From Paragonimus westermani (taxonomy: Eukaryota; Platyhelminthes; Trematoda; Plagiorchiida; Troglotrematidae), in NCBI GenBank assembly GCA_008508345.1, contig QNGE01000411.1, forward strand, positions 184,388 to 248,387: a DNA stretch of 64,000 nt, read 5' to 3'. The notes below the pieces were generated by a model. That model saw nothing but the letters and a program-made list of their open reading frames with translations. It made no database searches and was not told where the DNA came from. Shown in pieces: positions 25,501 to 40,500 of the stretch; positions within the stretch are counted from its first letter, which is position 1; the number at the start of each line of letters is the position of its first letter. Position numbers and translations under genes: made by a program.

Positions 25501-28500
25501 TCTGAGATGAACATCACAGACTATTACAACAGCCATTTCTGTCCATGAGTCCGCAGCCAATGCACTCTGACAACACAATAACATGGTTTACCTTGCTCAC
25601 TTCTGTGATTTTTCCGAAATGTGATAAAATCGAACAAAACACAAGCAACTACTGCCTGGATGAAGAGTGTGATGTACCTACAAACGTTAAAATTGTGTAC
25701 ATATCCTTAGGAGCAACATAAGGAATTTTCAGCAGATGTATATGGTTACCATTTTACATTCGTAAAATGATTTAATTGATATTCTCACCTGTAGTAATCA
25801 GTCACAAGATTACGTTGACGAATTATATGAAATATTCAGCCGATTTAAACCACTACCACTATCTATTTATTAGGACTTCTAAAAGAAACTGATTCCGTAG
25901 AATGTGCATTGACGCACAGATGTCCCAATGGTAGCTGTATTGGACGATGTCGCAGATTTCTCAGTCGCATAAGCCTTTCGATCAGCCTCTTCCTGAAAGT
26001 CACCATGAGTGTGAAAGCCGCGATTAATTGTGTGAGATGTTCGGTTTAGATCAACCAACCCTCCCAAGACTCACCAGTGAATGATGACGACTCAATGCCA
26101 CAAATGTATCTGGCATGTGTTTGCGTAAACGTTGTGTGGGACAACACGATATATACAAATATATGAACAGAACAACGCAAGCAAACACTTTACAGAATAC
26201 TTTCTAATTGAGGCGTTATGAATCACACTGAAAGAACCACGCGCCTTTATCTAGCCATGTGCAGTTGGGTTAAAAACTGTTTGGAATACAACCGCAGGAC
26301 AGCCATGTGTTTAACCTTGACAGATGATCGAATCAAGAAAAAATACCTCGGCTTGCGACAGAAATAGTAGCATGAGGCCTGTCAAACAAAGGCGTCAACA
26401 TTTCAGTTGCCAACTTCAACAATCGGCTTAAAAAATGACCCGTTTTCCCCGTACTATTTTGGGAAACTACCACTCGTAAAATCAGCCGTTTCACGTGAAA
26501 TTCACTGCTGGAACGTATCGCATGTTTACAACAGGAGCTGCGAAACACATCAACCGGCGGATCATATTTCTTTCCCTTTGCATCCCCCTTGTAATGAAGT
26601 GAAATAAGGCGGGCGTTAGTTGGTGCTGTCGACCTGATAACACATGTTGGTCATGATATCTAAATTTAGTTTTTAACCAGCCGGCTTCGTTCGTAGTGAA
26701 TAATGATCAGTAGACTCGTGATTAATAGAAGTACTACCGCTCACAAACGCCACCTCTATGCGGTTGAGTAGGCTAAAGGAATTTTGATGATTTTGCCCGA
26801 TTCGTTTACTTCTTAAAACATTTCGCATGAATATTACGGGAGCTTAACTGTCAAATGGGTTTGTTTCTGGCGCTTTGTACGGATGACCATAAAGAGTTCA
26901 CTATGCATAATGGTTGCTGACGATTAAGAATGCATCATCTTCTAGAATTGGTAGCCCAATAGTAGTTGGGCGTGGTGCATGTGCCTCCAGCAATTTAATC
27001 GTAGGTAATGTGTGATTAGTGGTGTAATGGTCAGGATTGTTGCCTTGTCAAAGCATGGCCGGTATTCTAGTTCAGGGTGTGACAAGGATGCGCACCAACG
27101 ACGAGTTTGGAAAGAAACGATACTTAAGTCTAGTGAGTCTGTGTAAAGATGGACAGCTGAGACGTCTGAAAGAATGCAAAATCTAGGCTCATATGTGAGT
27201 AACACTCAATTTACGGTAACCACTATCTATTACTACTTAAAAGTAACGGTATGTTTTGCCTTCACATAAAATTCCAATCACCATCTAGACAAAACACTGT
27301 GGGTAACGGTTTACATCTTGAATATCAACAGTTCACAGACTACAGAAAGTCAGGTACAGCCGCCATTAGTTTGTGAGCTAGAGAACAATAATTTGTGCTT
27401 AACATCAAATACAGTATTATACAGCATATGAACTATCACCCAGCTAAATAAAATGAAAGTTTTTAAAGCACGATATTACAGTATACTACACAAATCCTAA
27501 GACACCTTCTGACCAATATGCCACATACACACAGATACTGTTTCTTTTCGATACGGCAAAACAAAGTATTGTAAAACCCTAGAGGGAACCATTGGTCTCC
27601 GTGCTGTGCCTGTTTTTCGGATTTACGTTGATTAAGATAATTCAGGATATTAGAACCTTAACTGTAGACGAGATTGAACATACCCTATCCGGAGTGGCTG
27701 AGGAGACATGAAAGCGAGACAGGTTCATAGCAGACGGTGTGAAGTTCTGATAGAAAGGTAATCGCTTTGCCAGCAACATCAGTCTTAGTCAGATAAGAGT
27801 GATGAGAAGCCAGTCGGTCATCTAGATGGGAGATGAAAAAAATCTGGATAGGGTGAACTGTACCACCGTTACTACTCTCCTTCTGTTGGTCAGGATCGTT
27901 GTTTGATGATGAATCAACCACATCATTTCATACGTGCAACTTGCATCAGCCAATGTCAACCTCATTCTCTGTGATACTTTTGCTCGCGGTTCTGTTGGGA
28001 GCAAACATAGGTCAAACAACTTAGGCTTGCGTAACTATATTTTCGCGTTTCTGATGGCCTGTGATGGTCCGATCGTGGAAGTTTCCCAACAACGCGTAGA
28101 AGAGCTCCGAATAGGAACCCATGACCGAAGTTGTTCAAACTACCTTATTCCAATCGTTGGGCTCTATTCCAAGGGGTGCCACAAACTTTGCCTAAAACTT
28201 GCTTCGCTACAATCACTAAAAGAAAATATGAAAACTGTAGGAAGACGTGGCTTAGACAAACGGTTTCATAAGTTTGACAAAATTGAGGTTGTGGAACCAG
28301 TACCGCCTCATAGCATACGAAGCATTGGCGAGAAGTGGTCTGAGCGACACAACTGTCTGTTTTCAGCCGAAAATGGCGAAGACGTCCGACTGGTTACTGT
28401 TACCTGCTTCTTTGTGACGACTGCGGTTCTTTTTATATTTGAAGAATAGAAGATGACGTCCCAATTGCACACGAGAGGGTTAGAGAAGTCAAGTGTTAAC

Positions 28501-31500
28501 ACTCCTAAAAGCTGCAAAGAATCTGATAAGAAAGTGTCAGTGGCGCAAATGAAAAGGTTAGGTGATAAGACATCTCATGCGACCGTCCATCCTGAGAAGG
28601 TATTTTTTATCATCCTTCAGTCACCAACTATGAGCTAGTGCAACGCTGAAGGAAAAAATGTTGTGCGCCACTAATCTCTTCCTGGGCGACTTAAGTAATA
28701 GCTTCCAGAGGTCTCTTCATAAATTCCACTGACAGAAGTCCTATTTTAAACATGATTATCTCAGGCAGATTGAGAATCAACTGAAGAGCACGAGTATCCG
28801 TATTTCACTAGCCGTTTGGAGTCCACAGTAATGCTTTATACGATTCAGCGACGCTTGTTGTCCTTCACGGGTTATTCCATTTGTTTTTGGGAAACCATGC
28901 CTTCCTTGCTAAAGCAATGGCTTAACTGTTTCGGAATCAAAACCTATTAGATTGCAAGTTAAACAACATGTAAATCAGTCAAGTAGAAATTACCATTCGT
29001 CAAAATTTGTAACGCAGGTCATTTAATCGAAGCTCACTGTGCATCGATTAAAAGTCTTTCGACCTTCGCCAGCACAGATGTACTACGGAGTTAGGCCGTC
29101 GAACGCTTCATCGAAACTACGGCAGATTTAGCCAACTAACCAGGTGGCAGACCGGTAACGACTGGCATACATAACATCTTGTTGCATATCAACCCCTTTC
29201 CAATGGGAGTCCAAGTGCCTATGGAACGCAAATAGACTATCGATCGGAAAGTGATTAACGACATATTTAAATCGAATGGATGTAACGAAAAGCTGGTCGC
29301 TCCTAGAAAAGTTCGACTATGTTTGACATGTTTGACATTCAAATTTTAGTTACCGGAAAAAGATTGGGTGAGAATTCGAAACATTGTTTTTCAGCAAGAC
29401 TGACTATCACCCAATTAGATAGCAAAATTTGACCATACAAACAGAACCCAAACAGGTTTCACTATGGTAGATTTCTCACGAAGCGTCTGTGAACGACGTC
29501 AATCGGAAGTGATTTGTATGCGAAACGCTGGGATGAGCAACTGCGTAGTATGAAACAGCTGGAGAGGATATGTGTAAGTAGTCCACGAAGAATTGTCGTC
29601 AGCCTGTATGGTCAAGCACAATTGATCCAAGCCAAACATAGTTTCTGGTAAGCAGGTTGTTGATGGTGTAACAATTTGGGTAATGGACCAGAGTTGACAG
29701 TTGTGAAACTACCTCCTCTAGACACACAGGCAATGTGTTCCTTTCATCGACGTACGCACTTTCTAAGAAAGCCACAATTTGCACAGTTAGATTCCTGGAC
29801 GGATTTAGTGCTAACGATTAGGTTTGTACAATTCAGTATTACAATGCTGACAACTATTCAATGAGTACGATTCGTATAAAAACCGCCTTATCTCATGTCT
29901 GAACGCGCATACAGTCCCAATACCCGGTAAGTTATGGCACGCTTAACTGCAAGACCACTCTGAGTATGTTCGCATAGTTTTTTCTGATAAGGGACAGAAG
30001 CCTCGGAACTGGTCCGTCACGCATCAACTTTTGTGTACACTTACCATCTTTATTGGTCCATTAAAAAATTAGCTTCCACACCACTGAAATGTTGCAATCG
30101 TTTTGTTCAGCAAAACACTGGAGAAGTGCAGGTAACAACTTGATATGTATGCTAGTATACCCTTCCGTTCATATTTTTTGGCTGGCCATGGGGTTCTCAG
30201 TAAAAAATGTGATTAACAAACGTTCGAGCATCGGGTCGGCCTTTTAAGTTGTTGTTGCTGACTTACAATGTGATATAACGTGTGTCAGACATTTTCAATT
30301 CTGTGCAGCTGTGGACTGGCTTGCAGTCATTCTGTCGTATGCACTTCGCTGGGTCAGCTTGTACTTCATCAATCACAAAACTACATGCTGTATCGTGTTG
30401 ACACATTGCGAAATGCGAAAAATCTGAATGTGTTATCCATGCAAACGACGTGGTTTTGTTGTTCATCACTTGTACACCGCCAATTCACTGATTTCTAGTG
30501 GGGTACTTATGCCTACATCTGAATAAAGCATATGGATAACGGAAAAATTTGAAGAAGTCCAGTATTTCTGCTCACCTTCTTTGAGAGTTACCGTCGAGTG
30601 AGTAAAATTCACACTTCGCCTCGTCGGACCAAGCATCTTTGTGCGAAGACTCAGCTCAAAGCTTCATGGCTCATTACTGTGTGTACTTGTCAGGCAGCAC
30701 CAGGGGTCTACAAGAAATCTTACAATCCGCCTTCGTTAAAGTTCAGTTAACCCCTGAATATCCTTAGAGTATCTGGTACAGGTTGTCGAAGCATCGTTTG
30801 TCCAAAATAGCTACCGTAAACAGCCAGATTTTTAAATCACCTTTCTCCCATTTTCCAAGCATTCCATGCCAAGGCATTACGATTTGTGCCGATTTACTGT
30901 AATTCATAAAAGCCTCAGAGTTTTTGGGACACGCACGCAAACCACTAACACCAATCCACTCCAGTATGTTGTATATCTGTGATTAACTGAGTCAGTAACT
31001 CAGCAAGCTGTCGACGTTGCCCGTTAATGCATATCAAGGGTTCCTTCAGTCAGGGGAAACACACACTCCATACAAATAACTTGGTTGAAATTGAGGATCT
31101 TTTGTCATTCAGCATCGTGTACCACACAACCCAACGTGCAGTGTAGGATAGTGCTTAGTCAGTATAGTCTAAGCATTTAATTTGAACGCTTGGAACTCTG
31201 TGGATAAACGCAGCTGAAGAGCTGAAGGCAAACAGCCACAGACGTGAAAACGCACTAAGCGAAGTCGAACTATCCGCCTTTCGTTCCTTGTAAGTCCACC
31301 TGGATCCCCTTCCGCAGATGAGGGATTTTTAAGACCATCAACTGACCAACAATCATCACCTGTTGCACGATATCCTATCAGCAGAATTCCCCTGAATGTT
31401 GACACGCACCTTTCGCACGGCAGGTGAAAGTAAATAGCTTTTTAAGACACCTTGAATCAACCAGTTAGAATGATAGATAAGTCACAAATGGGATGGATTT

Positions 31501-34500
31501 AGGTTTTACCGGTTAAATATTTACAGAGTGAATTGGGCTCGGCTTCTTTCAAGGCACCTAAACATTCTCCTCGAATGACGAGACACATTACCTACGTCAC
31601 ATTACGACTCGACCGAATCTCAACTATTGGTGGGCTATTTATGGTGTTCGTACGTCTCGGGTGAGCTAATCTGTTAGGAGGGTTCAGTGCAGTCAACCGC
31701 AATTTCGTTTTTAAAACTGAATCAGGATAGATAATGTGCTGGCTCTCCGAATATTTTTCTTTATTTCAGACGTACAAGCAGTTTGCCAAAACAGCGACTG
31801 TTCTGTAAGACCACTTTGACTGAATGTTATGCATAGTTTAATAGCTTTTCACCAGTGAAACTGAAAGGGATTTTCATCCATCATCTAGTAAACAGTAATG
31901 ATGTACAATAAAAGCCATTCGGTGTCGACTTGTCATATATAGTATGTTTTCGAACAAGTTACGGGAAGAAATACAGTGATAAGCAAGGCTCATTCTTTCA
32001 TTTTGTTTCAGATGATTAGTGGAGGTTAATGAGATTGTTCGAATTGCACCGATGTCCACATCTGCAAGATGGTTTCTTAGAGGAAGGAGTTTCACAAATA
32101 ATGTCAAACTTATGCGCCTTATTCGGAGAGCTATTGAATCGGACAAAAATAAATCTAGACTGCTATAAAAATGGGTCCTGTTAGATGTTGAATTTCCTGT
32201 GATTTACATTTATTGGGAGCAAGCAATTCGTCTGCTGTTTCTTCGTTAACCACCTTTCTAACTCATCCTGTTGAGTTGTGTCATATATATTGCGCTATAA
32301 TTAGCATGATAATCGAACGTAAAAATGGCAGCCATATTGACTACTTCACTGTTCTCGTGACTTTAAGTTCGAACGAACTGAATGGATTTTTGTACAATGA
32401 CCTCAGCATGTTCTGTCATTTGAAGCCGGTAGACCGTTTGCGTGGTTAGCCGAATCGAAGCCACGGATATGAACAAGTGGTTCTCAGTCATGAAACCAAG
32501 CCAACCTACCCAGATTTGTGCTAAATATTCTGATGTTACATTAGCAGTTCGCTTGTTGGCAACGAAGGTGTACATTGTGGAGAAATAGACGACCATACTC
32601 GTCCATAACAAATTGGTGCATTTGAGCCGATCTGCTGACGGACAGCACTACACGATCGCATTGGTTAAATAACAGCTAGTTACAGTGCCTGTGTGATGAG
32701 CATGGATATGTGGACCTCGAGCAGTGAATTTGTTACTGGTTGAAGTCACACCCACCCAGCTATGGGGCTAGCCAACTGTCTGTCAATCTTTCCGATCATA
32801 TTCTTTGGAACATTAAAATACTTGTCCTCGCTCACAATATTTAGAGATCGAAGAAATTCGAGCTCAATGTTTTTATGCACCTTCTTTTAGGCAAGTATGG
32901 GTTTGAAAAGACATACCCCATAAAACGAATGTGCATCGGCGAATGAGTGTTTAGGGTGCAAAGCATTGTGAGAGTAGAAACAGTTTCTATAAGCGCAGTT
33001 CGCGAATAGTTTTTCGACACTCTTGAGCATAAGCGAATGGTTAGCCTGATGTGGATAACTGACAGGTGTTTATGAAAAGGCTTTGAAATGTGTGTGCCTC
33101 TGTTGTGACCTACTCCACCCACTTACCAACACGTGTATCATGGTAGTAACATCAAGTGAAGAATGATGTGACTATCTGTCCGTAGTTTAATTCCCACTGT
33201 TAAAACCGAGAACAAAAAGAATTCAAGAGTGTAAATTTTACTAGTGAAACGCTGGGAGAGAGTAAATCAGAAAAGACAATGACAGCACACCTTGACTGAT
33301 TTAGACACATCGTGAGGCAGAAATTTAATCTTGCTGTTGCATTCCATAGTACGGATTCCTCGTTGCTGATTACCACCAACTGAGCATACTAAGGAAACGC
33401 TGATCATTCACACGACAAATTTAATTAGTTTCTTTATCGAACTTGCATTTTATGGTCAATATCGGTGGCGTTCAACATCACATCACATGTTAAACTTCAT
33501 ATTGTTACAACCACAATACGTGTAATAAAGAATTAAGGCTAAAAACTTTTCAGCTGATTCATCTCCCAGGAAAGAATGTGGGTGTAATTATGAAACATCT
33601 GTTTAATTACACGATGAGACTATTCTTAAGAAGACATACAATATCTGTAGCCTACGCACAAACCTATGTCGAATTATCCCTAACATTCAGCTTTTCGGTG
33701 GAGACAAACTGCTTGTGACCTACATTTGTGACAACATTTGGATGTCCCAAAATTCTTGTCTCAGTGACCGACTGGTCCAAATCATCTAAAATGGAATGTG
33801 ACCCTCAACAGTCCTGCTAAATCCCTCATTAGTGCGAATACTGATAAGAGTACTCATTTAGGAAAATGAAGGGTTATTATGGAACAAGCAGTTCTGTCCT
33901 CAATTCATCATATTGTCCATATCAGGAATAACAAGCTTATGCACATCTGATCCTTAGCCTTAGTTGCTACGTTTTGTATTTGACCTCACGTATCCATTAA
34001 AAATCCAATTATTTCTATGGCCCTGCATGAATGCTAGATAATTATCAATCTGCATGTCAGTAAGAGTACAAAAAGGGCTGACAGATATTATTGTTTCTGA
34101 CTAACCTGAACGGTCCAACAGCAGATGGAACCATACACAAAAATGGTTGATACGGTATTTAAATAACGATTCCCCTGAAACAAACAGCCGCACATCACCC
34201 TTCCAAATTCCCATTCCTGAATTACAACCATGCTATCAATTTAGTTTGTTACCATTTTTTATCCCGTGAACGTGTGAACCGACAAACCCATATAAATCAG
34301 TGTATCACTTGAGTTCGTATAACCCAGGATGACGCTGAACGCAACTCCGATTTGGCTGTTGTGATTGGTGATGATCTAAGCAGTGGTTATGAGTAGGTCC
34401 TCAGCTTGCAGGAATCTGAGTAAATTTTCCATAATTCGAAACACGTCTTCCCTTACTAACTGCATTCATAAATGTGTACATTAATTGAATGAACGTTCTG

Positions 34501-37500
34501 TTAGAGCGAATAGACTCGGCTAACACTGTAATAGGCACTTCGTTAACTATGAGTTACGTGAGCTCCGGCGAATACCGGTGATTTATTCCATCAGCGTTTA
34601 TTACCCGAACCAGCACTCTACCGCGATCCATAAACAAGACTCAACATGGTGTGACAAAATTCGGTAAGGTGACCACGATATTGTTTGGCAGCCGACTGAT
34701 GCGTGAAAGACGAACTGATAGACCCGATTCCATTGTATGAATGTGCATGGATAAATACCTCCTTGATATCACATGATATCAGTTCATCCCACGTACCAGC
34801 TCTCATCTGTCAATCGGCTCTTGGAGTTAAAACAACTTATTGCAAAAATACCGACCTCAAACACGAAAATGTTGATACCTTCGTAGCCAAATGAATGAAT
34901 GAAAGTAACATGTAAGCCTGAAGGAGAGAGATCACGTGAAAGGTGTGTACGGAAAGACCAGCGGAAACGGAAAATTTTAAGTAAATGATAAGTATGTGAT
35001 TGCTCACAAAGTGCGTGCATGAAGGCAGACAACACAGTTAGCAGAACGTTTGTTTGCTGAATTTGTGCGAGCTTAACGCTGTATGCCAAGCTGTACGATA
35101 TCTGTGCCAGAACGCAGAAATGTAGTCTCAGGAACACTAATGAATATGACCAACGGATGTGGGTTAAACATTGAATACTTCAACTTGATTCTCAGATTGC
35201 GTTCTCCTCAGTACGTCCATTAGGATTAAACTGTTATTCGCTATGTCGTTAGGGATTAGAGAGTTCGTTTACCACTCATTACTAACTAGACATCTGGCAT
35301 GCAGATGGTTGAAACTTGAGCGTGTATTTTAATTACCAAATCTTCATCCTTTGGGAAATGCCTGCTAAAATATTGACAGCTGTAATATTTTATCTGAAAC
35401 CCCATATACGACGAGTCTGAGAACTATGCAATGAACCGAATAGCTGGTGGTCCAGATTTTATGAATCGATACATTTCGGCACCAAGTATTCAGAGTATCA
35501 GTTGGCGAGTGAGAATGCGTTTTAGACTGCGGTCAGTTCACAATCACGATCTGCGCCTTTCAGTACCACCGAGTTGTGTTGAAAATGTTATTGGACGGAT
35601 TTGCAATGGATACTACGTGGGATCTGCAACTGTACTGTGAAAGGGATTTTATCCGCTCGAATGGATGCACGAGAAATCCAGAACCATCCACTTTTTAGCT
35701 CACTGCTCTCATTCATGGCTGAGTAGATTCTTTAGCAAGTTATTGGGTCAAATTTAATAGCCTTACCTCAGTATGCCTTCCAGGACATTTGCATTATCAC
35801 ACAGTATGTAGAAATCCGTTTTTTTGCAACACGCTGAGTGTAAACGTCTTGGTATCAGGCAAAACGTGTATACTAGAACACTAGATTACTAACCGCTCTG
35901 CAACCCCCTGTAAGCGATAGATATTTCCAAAGTCCCATCTCATGTATTGAAGCAGACTACGCTGCCATCTTGCTAACGAAGTATAGGACGGCATTCCGCC
36001 AGTTCAAGAGTCGTATTCGATGAAAACGCGCCGAAGAGGTTCTACACCCTAGTCAAGTCGTCTGAAGGAAACCGGATGGCTGGATAATTGCCTACGAATA
36101 ACCATCTGTGGAAAATTTGCCAACTGGTGTGCTGTAAGACGATGAGCTTTGTTAATCTAGTACTAACATAAACCACACTACAACCAAAGTGTAGTTAGTG
36201 TACTGCATATATAAAATTGATAGTTTGTATTGAAAGAACAACATGTAGATACGAACAAGGAAATTTTATGCTTACTCACCTATAACCAAAAAAGCTTCCA
36301 ATATGGCCCCATTGATCTTTCAGGTATGTGATCTGGTATTAACAAGAGAACAAAAATAAGTTACTGTCAGCAAACAAGCTCTATTCGAAATGTTCAGATC
36401 GTCTATTCTGATTAATAAAACTACGCGTTATCGACCCTACCGAAGGTTTTTGTCATCTCAAGTGATCCACTGTTTCCCTGCAACGAGGTTCCGATTCCAA
36501 AGAGTGTGATTCACCTGTGACCCACCGATAGTGAACCAAATGGTTAAAAGTGATGCCGTAGTGGAAATGTTGGCTCATTAGTTCGAATCACAGATATACC
36601 GAATACTGTAGTTTCAATGTAGCCAAACGTTGGCTCCAATTGTTTTTACTCTGGTGCATTTACTGAAAACAGTGTTAGTTAAGCACTGTCCATGCCACCC
36701 AAGTAGCATTGTGAGCCGTATTTGTTCACAGAAATAGGCACCGATTACTTCTGCTAACAATGAGAGCAACTTTTGTAGTTTGGTAAATGACGAGCAAAAA
36801 CTAACTCACTGAAGTATTTGCTGTCAAAAACGAAATCAGTTAGTAAAGTGAAGTGTTTCCAGAACTTTCAGACAGCATTATAAAAAGACTGCCATAAAAA
36901 TGATTCGCTTTGTGTTATCATGATTAGTACTGATGCGTTGAATAGTTCTATGCTGTTAAGTGAACTGATGAGAGTTTAGTGTATGGGGATAAACTGAAGG
37001 TGATTGGCTTAGTGATAACGTATAACTGTCACTTCAAAAGGTATTATTGGTCTACTCGACTGGCAACACAAGCAATCAATTAGGTTTAACAGTTTGCATG
37101 AGAAACGAAGTGTATCACTTAGGTGAGCTAAGGAATTGCATTGCCTAACTGTACTGATAAAGTCTGAATATATTGAATGTGTGCGCTAGAATCGTGTTTT
37201 AAATGATTTCGTTTTTGCTGTCGGTACACCACTATTGGAAAATAAGAGGGTATTACTTCGAATTTCTCACTCAGGTACATCGTGTGATATGCTTAGAATG
37301 CACCAGCTGAACACATTTTATGAAGATGGGTATCTTAGAATAAAGATTTACATAGCAGCAAGCTTATCTAGTACCTATCAACCTTGTGTATCTGGCAAGA
37401 TTTTGTTATTCATCGAAATACCGGTTTGATATGACAGTAAAAAGATAACGCGATATTCAATTCATGGAGTGGATTACAAAACAATGAACCGAGAGTATGT

Positions 37501-40500
37501 GTCATCTCTCGAAGCTAATAAACGCTAACCTGGGTGTTTAGAGTGTGAAGTGTGAAGTACAGCCAGTAGGTATTAAGTGAAACGAAATTAGGTGAGTGGA
37601 AGCTATCAATTTAGAAGACCAGGTAGCTGCTACTCTCATATTCACTGAAATATTGTCAGAATAACAGCACAATTAATCAAATGCTGGTTGACATGGTATA
37701 CCTGAAGAAATTGCAGAATTATGTGCTGTCAGATAGCGAAAATGACAGACATAAGCATGGATGGAAATTCATGCAAAAGTAATTAAACAGAAGTTGAGAC
37801 CGGACTGCACAGATCTGAGTTGCCTCTAGTGTGCGAATCACGGTCACCAGACGACGACCGTGCTACGATGATTGCTGTTACGCATTCCACTTTGTGTACA
37901 ATGAAGGAGCCATTGTTACTCTATTGGCCAAGGTACCGTATTTGAGGTACTGCATAAACCCCAAACCTGAGTGAATGCGATGAATACGTTAGGAGACGTT
38001 GGTGAGGTGAGTGGCATCGAACAGTTACACGCTCAACACAGTTGCATCACACGAATGCAAAAGGCACATGTGTTCAATAGGAGCTAACTGTGACTGAAAC
38101 GTGTAGGTTGCAGATGATTTGCTTAATGACGTTTACATTCTCAGTGTGAAATAATTGTATTACGAGAATGAAAAAAAGGATAAGCACAAAAAAAGAACCC
38201 TAAACTAAACAAACCAAGCCGACCTTTGGAATAGGTTCAACTCCAACTTACAGCCTCAGACATACCACCTGTGATTAAACTTCTGTTCTGACCGTGAGCG
38301 GCGCAGCCAACTTATCTAGACTTCACGCATTTGTTCTCACTTGACTCAGAAGGCATTGTATATGCTCTTTTGTGACCGAATGTTCTTCACGAAAACTAAG
38401 AAAACCCACCCCGTTCTAATCAGGCCTTCTCATTTCTGGCTTTCATTAATCCGAACATATTACACCAGTACTTAGCAAACTTAGAATCTAGTGTTATTCA
38501 ACATGCCACTCCTTCTATATAAATGATTAAGAACCATATCATATACTAAACACCCTCTGCACGATTCTTAACCCGTTCCTCGTGCGGAAGAGTATCTCCT
38601 AAGGGACCGAGGAAGCATACACTTTTCTAGACATAGGTGTAATGCGACGGAGAGTCACTGTAAAGTAGTGTGTTAATTAAGACATTTCACTGGATTGTAG
38701 GTGCCCTACGAAGAAGCTTTTATCTACAGCCTTTATTAGTTGAAAGAGAAAAGAAAATGCTAGTACCAATGACTTGGCGCTCTCTAGATGAACGAATCTG
38801 AGCTCATAAAGCTCTCCATGCTATCTCCCATTTTTATGGCCGCTTCCAGTCATCATACCAAACAGAAAAGGCTTATACACCACCTGATGTAAATTGCCGT
38901 TGGTTAGCTGTCACTAAAAATTACGGAGCGACTAAAAGCAAGTGTAAACCTATTCAGTTAGCTTTTTCATTTGAACACCAAGTGTCTACATTTTACCAGT
39001 ATCCATTCGCACAGGGTGAGAAGTAAAGCACCTATATTTTGAACAGAATGTTACGCAATTGCGATTCACGAAGACTATCGAAAAGTTTTAAATAAATAGA
39101 CGATTTCACATTCACAGGGGCGGCATCGTTTAATTTTCTGTTTTCTAGAACTCGCCCTAATAGTGGTTTTTTCAAGATCAGACTGAGTGCTACCCAATCT
39201 ACTTTTGGCCATAGTTTTATTAGCTGGACAATACTTAAAACACTTGAAGGCACTGTGGTAAATTACGGAACTTATGGCGCTTCGTACGATGTACCTGGAC
39301 ACAACATTACGAATGTCCTTTCACAACAATTTTTATTCAGTTCAAAATGATATAAATTCTGTAAAACATGAATTGTCTGCTTATTGCGGATTTGATACCT
39401 ACTGTTTTTCAGTCTGTTTTACTCCTATGTTGAAGATGAACTTTGTTGATATTGCGAGACCAACGTGCGCACAATAACTGGTCTAAACAACTTGTACCGT
39501 CTGCAGATATGATGGGTCATATATCACTGTGAATATATGATTTAACTAGGTGTCGTAATTTGCAACATTTTTGGTCCCGTTTCTCAAAAGTCACACAGTC
39601 TGTGTGGATAAAATGGCGGCAACTAACCCCACCCAGTTCCATTGTCTGATCGATCAGCATCACAATCCCACGATACTCGTTATCGATCCACATGGAACTG
39701 GAAGCCAGCAGACCCCAGTTATCATTAGTTTCGTGAAAGTTGTTTTTTTGTCCGGATGCATCACTGTGGAGTCTGTGACTTGGCCTGGAATCAGTATCAC
39801 GAACCAGTTTGACTAAGCTTACAGCATAGCCCAGATTGAAGCCCATATGCTTCAGATCCTGCGGCGAACTTTTTAGTCGCATTGCGTTAATCAACTCACG
39901 ACCGCGGTAGTGGCCCAGGAAGACGTTCCCCTCTGTCAAGTAGCTGCCCGGCATGCCAAGAGCAACCAGTGCTTCGCCCAAGTGTTTCCCTGAAAGGCGA
40001 TAGAACAAGGAAACGGTACACTAAACGATCAAATACACAGTGGTCGGTGTAAAGAATACTAGGTGCAGTAAAAGTATTCTCAACGAAGCCGAAAGAATGT
40101 AACACTGACGGCGACAACTTTCGTGGATGGATAAATCAATAAGTCATTGTTATAAGCTCTTTGTGGTTACCGTTAACCCACAGTTACTAGATGGTTTGCC
40201 AATGAATTACCCTCGCTGATTAAAGCTGGTTATAGCGCACCGAATAGTGTAGTTGATCAAGCCGACTAAGTCCACCTTATTTACGCTGAACAAATAAAAC
40301 ATTTTTTCAAGTTATTAGCGTTCTATTCATCAGATTTGGTGTGCGCACTGTATATCTTGTTATTAGCCAACAGCAAATTCAAAGTGCAACAAAATTTCAG
40401 AAAGAATTTTGCAAATGAAGGTGGTTACGAAAACCTTTCACTCTCCATGTTCCATCGGTTGAACGGTCAGGGATGGGGATATGTGTTGTCTGAAGGGTGG

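Larger units (their letters stand above)
24893..36279 (-). other. Integrin intron, 11.4 kb
   Basis: The longest intron, from the GTGAGT at 36279 to the TCGTAG at 24893. It carries tRNA-like remnants near 25.3 and 27.0 kb and a 171-codon plus-strand open frame at 27934-28449 that begins with GTG and has no recognised motif. No supported gene lies inside. Confidence 0.8.

Noticed and set aside
34560..34640. Minus-strand peptide DRGRVLVRVINADG with a phase-2 GTAACT end, first considered as the missing blade-4 exon
   Set aside because: It lacks the FG strand and a proper acceptor; the 53-base exon at 36280-36332 fits homology and phase much better.
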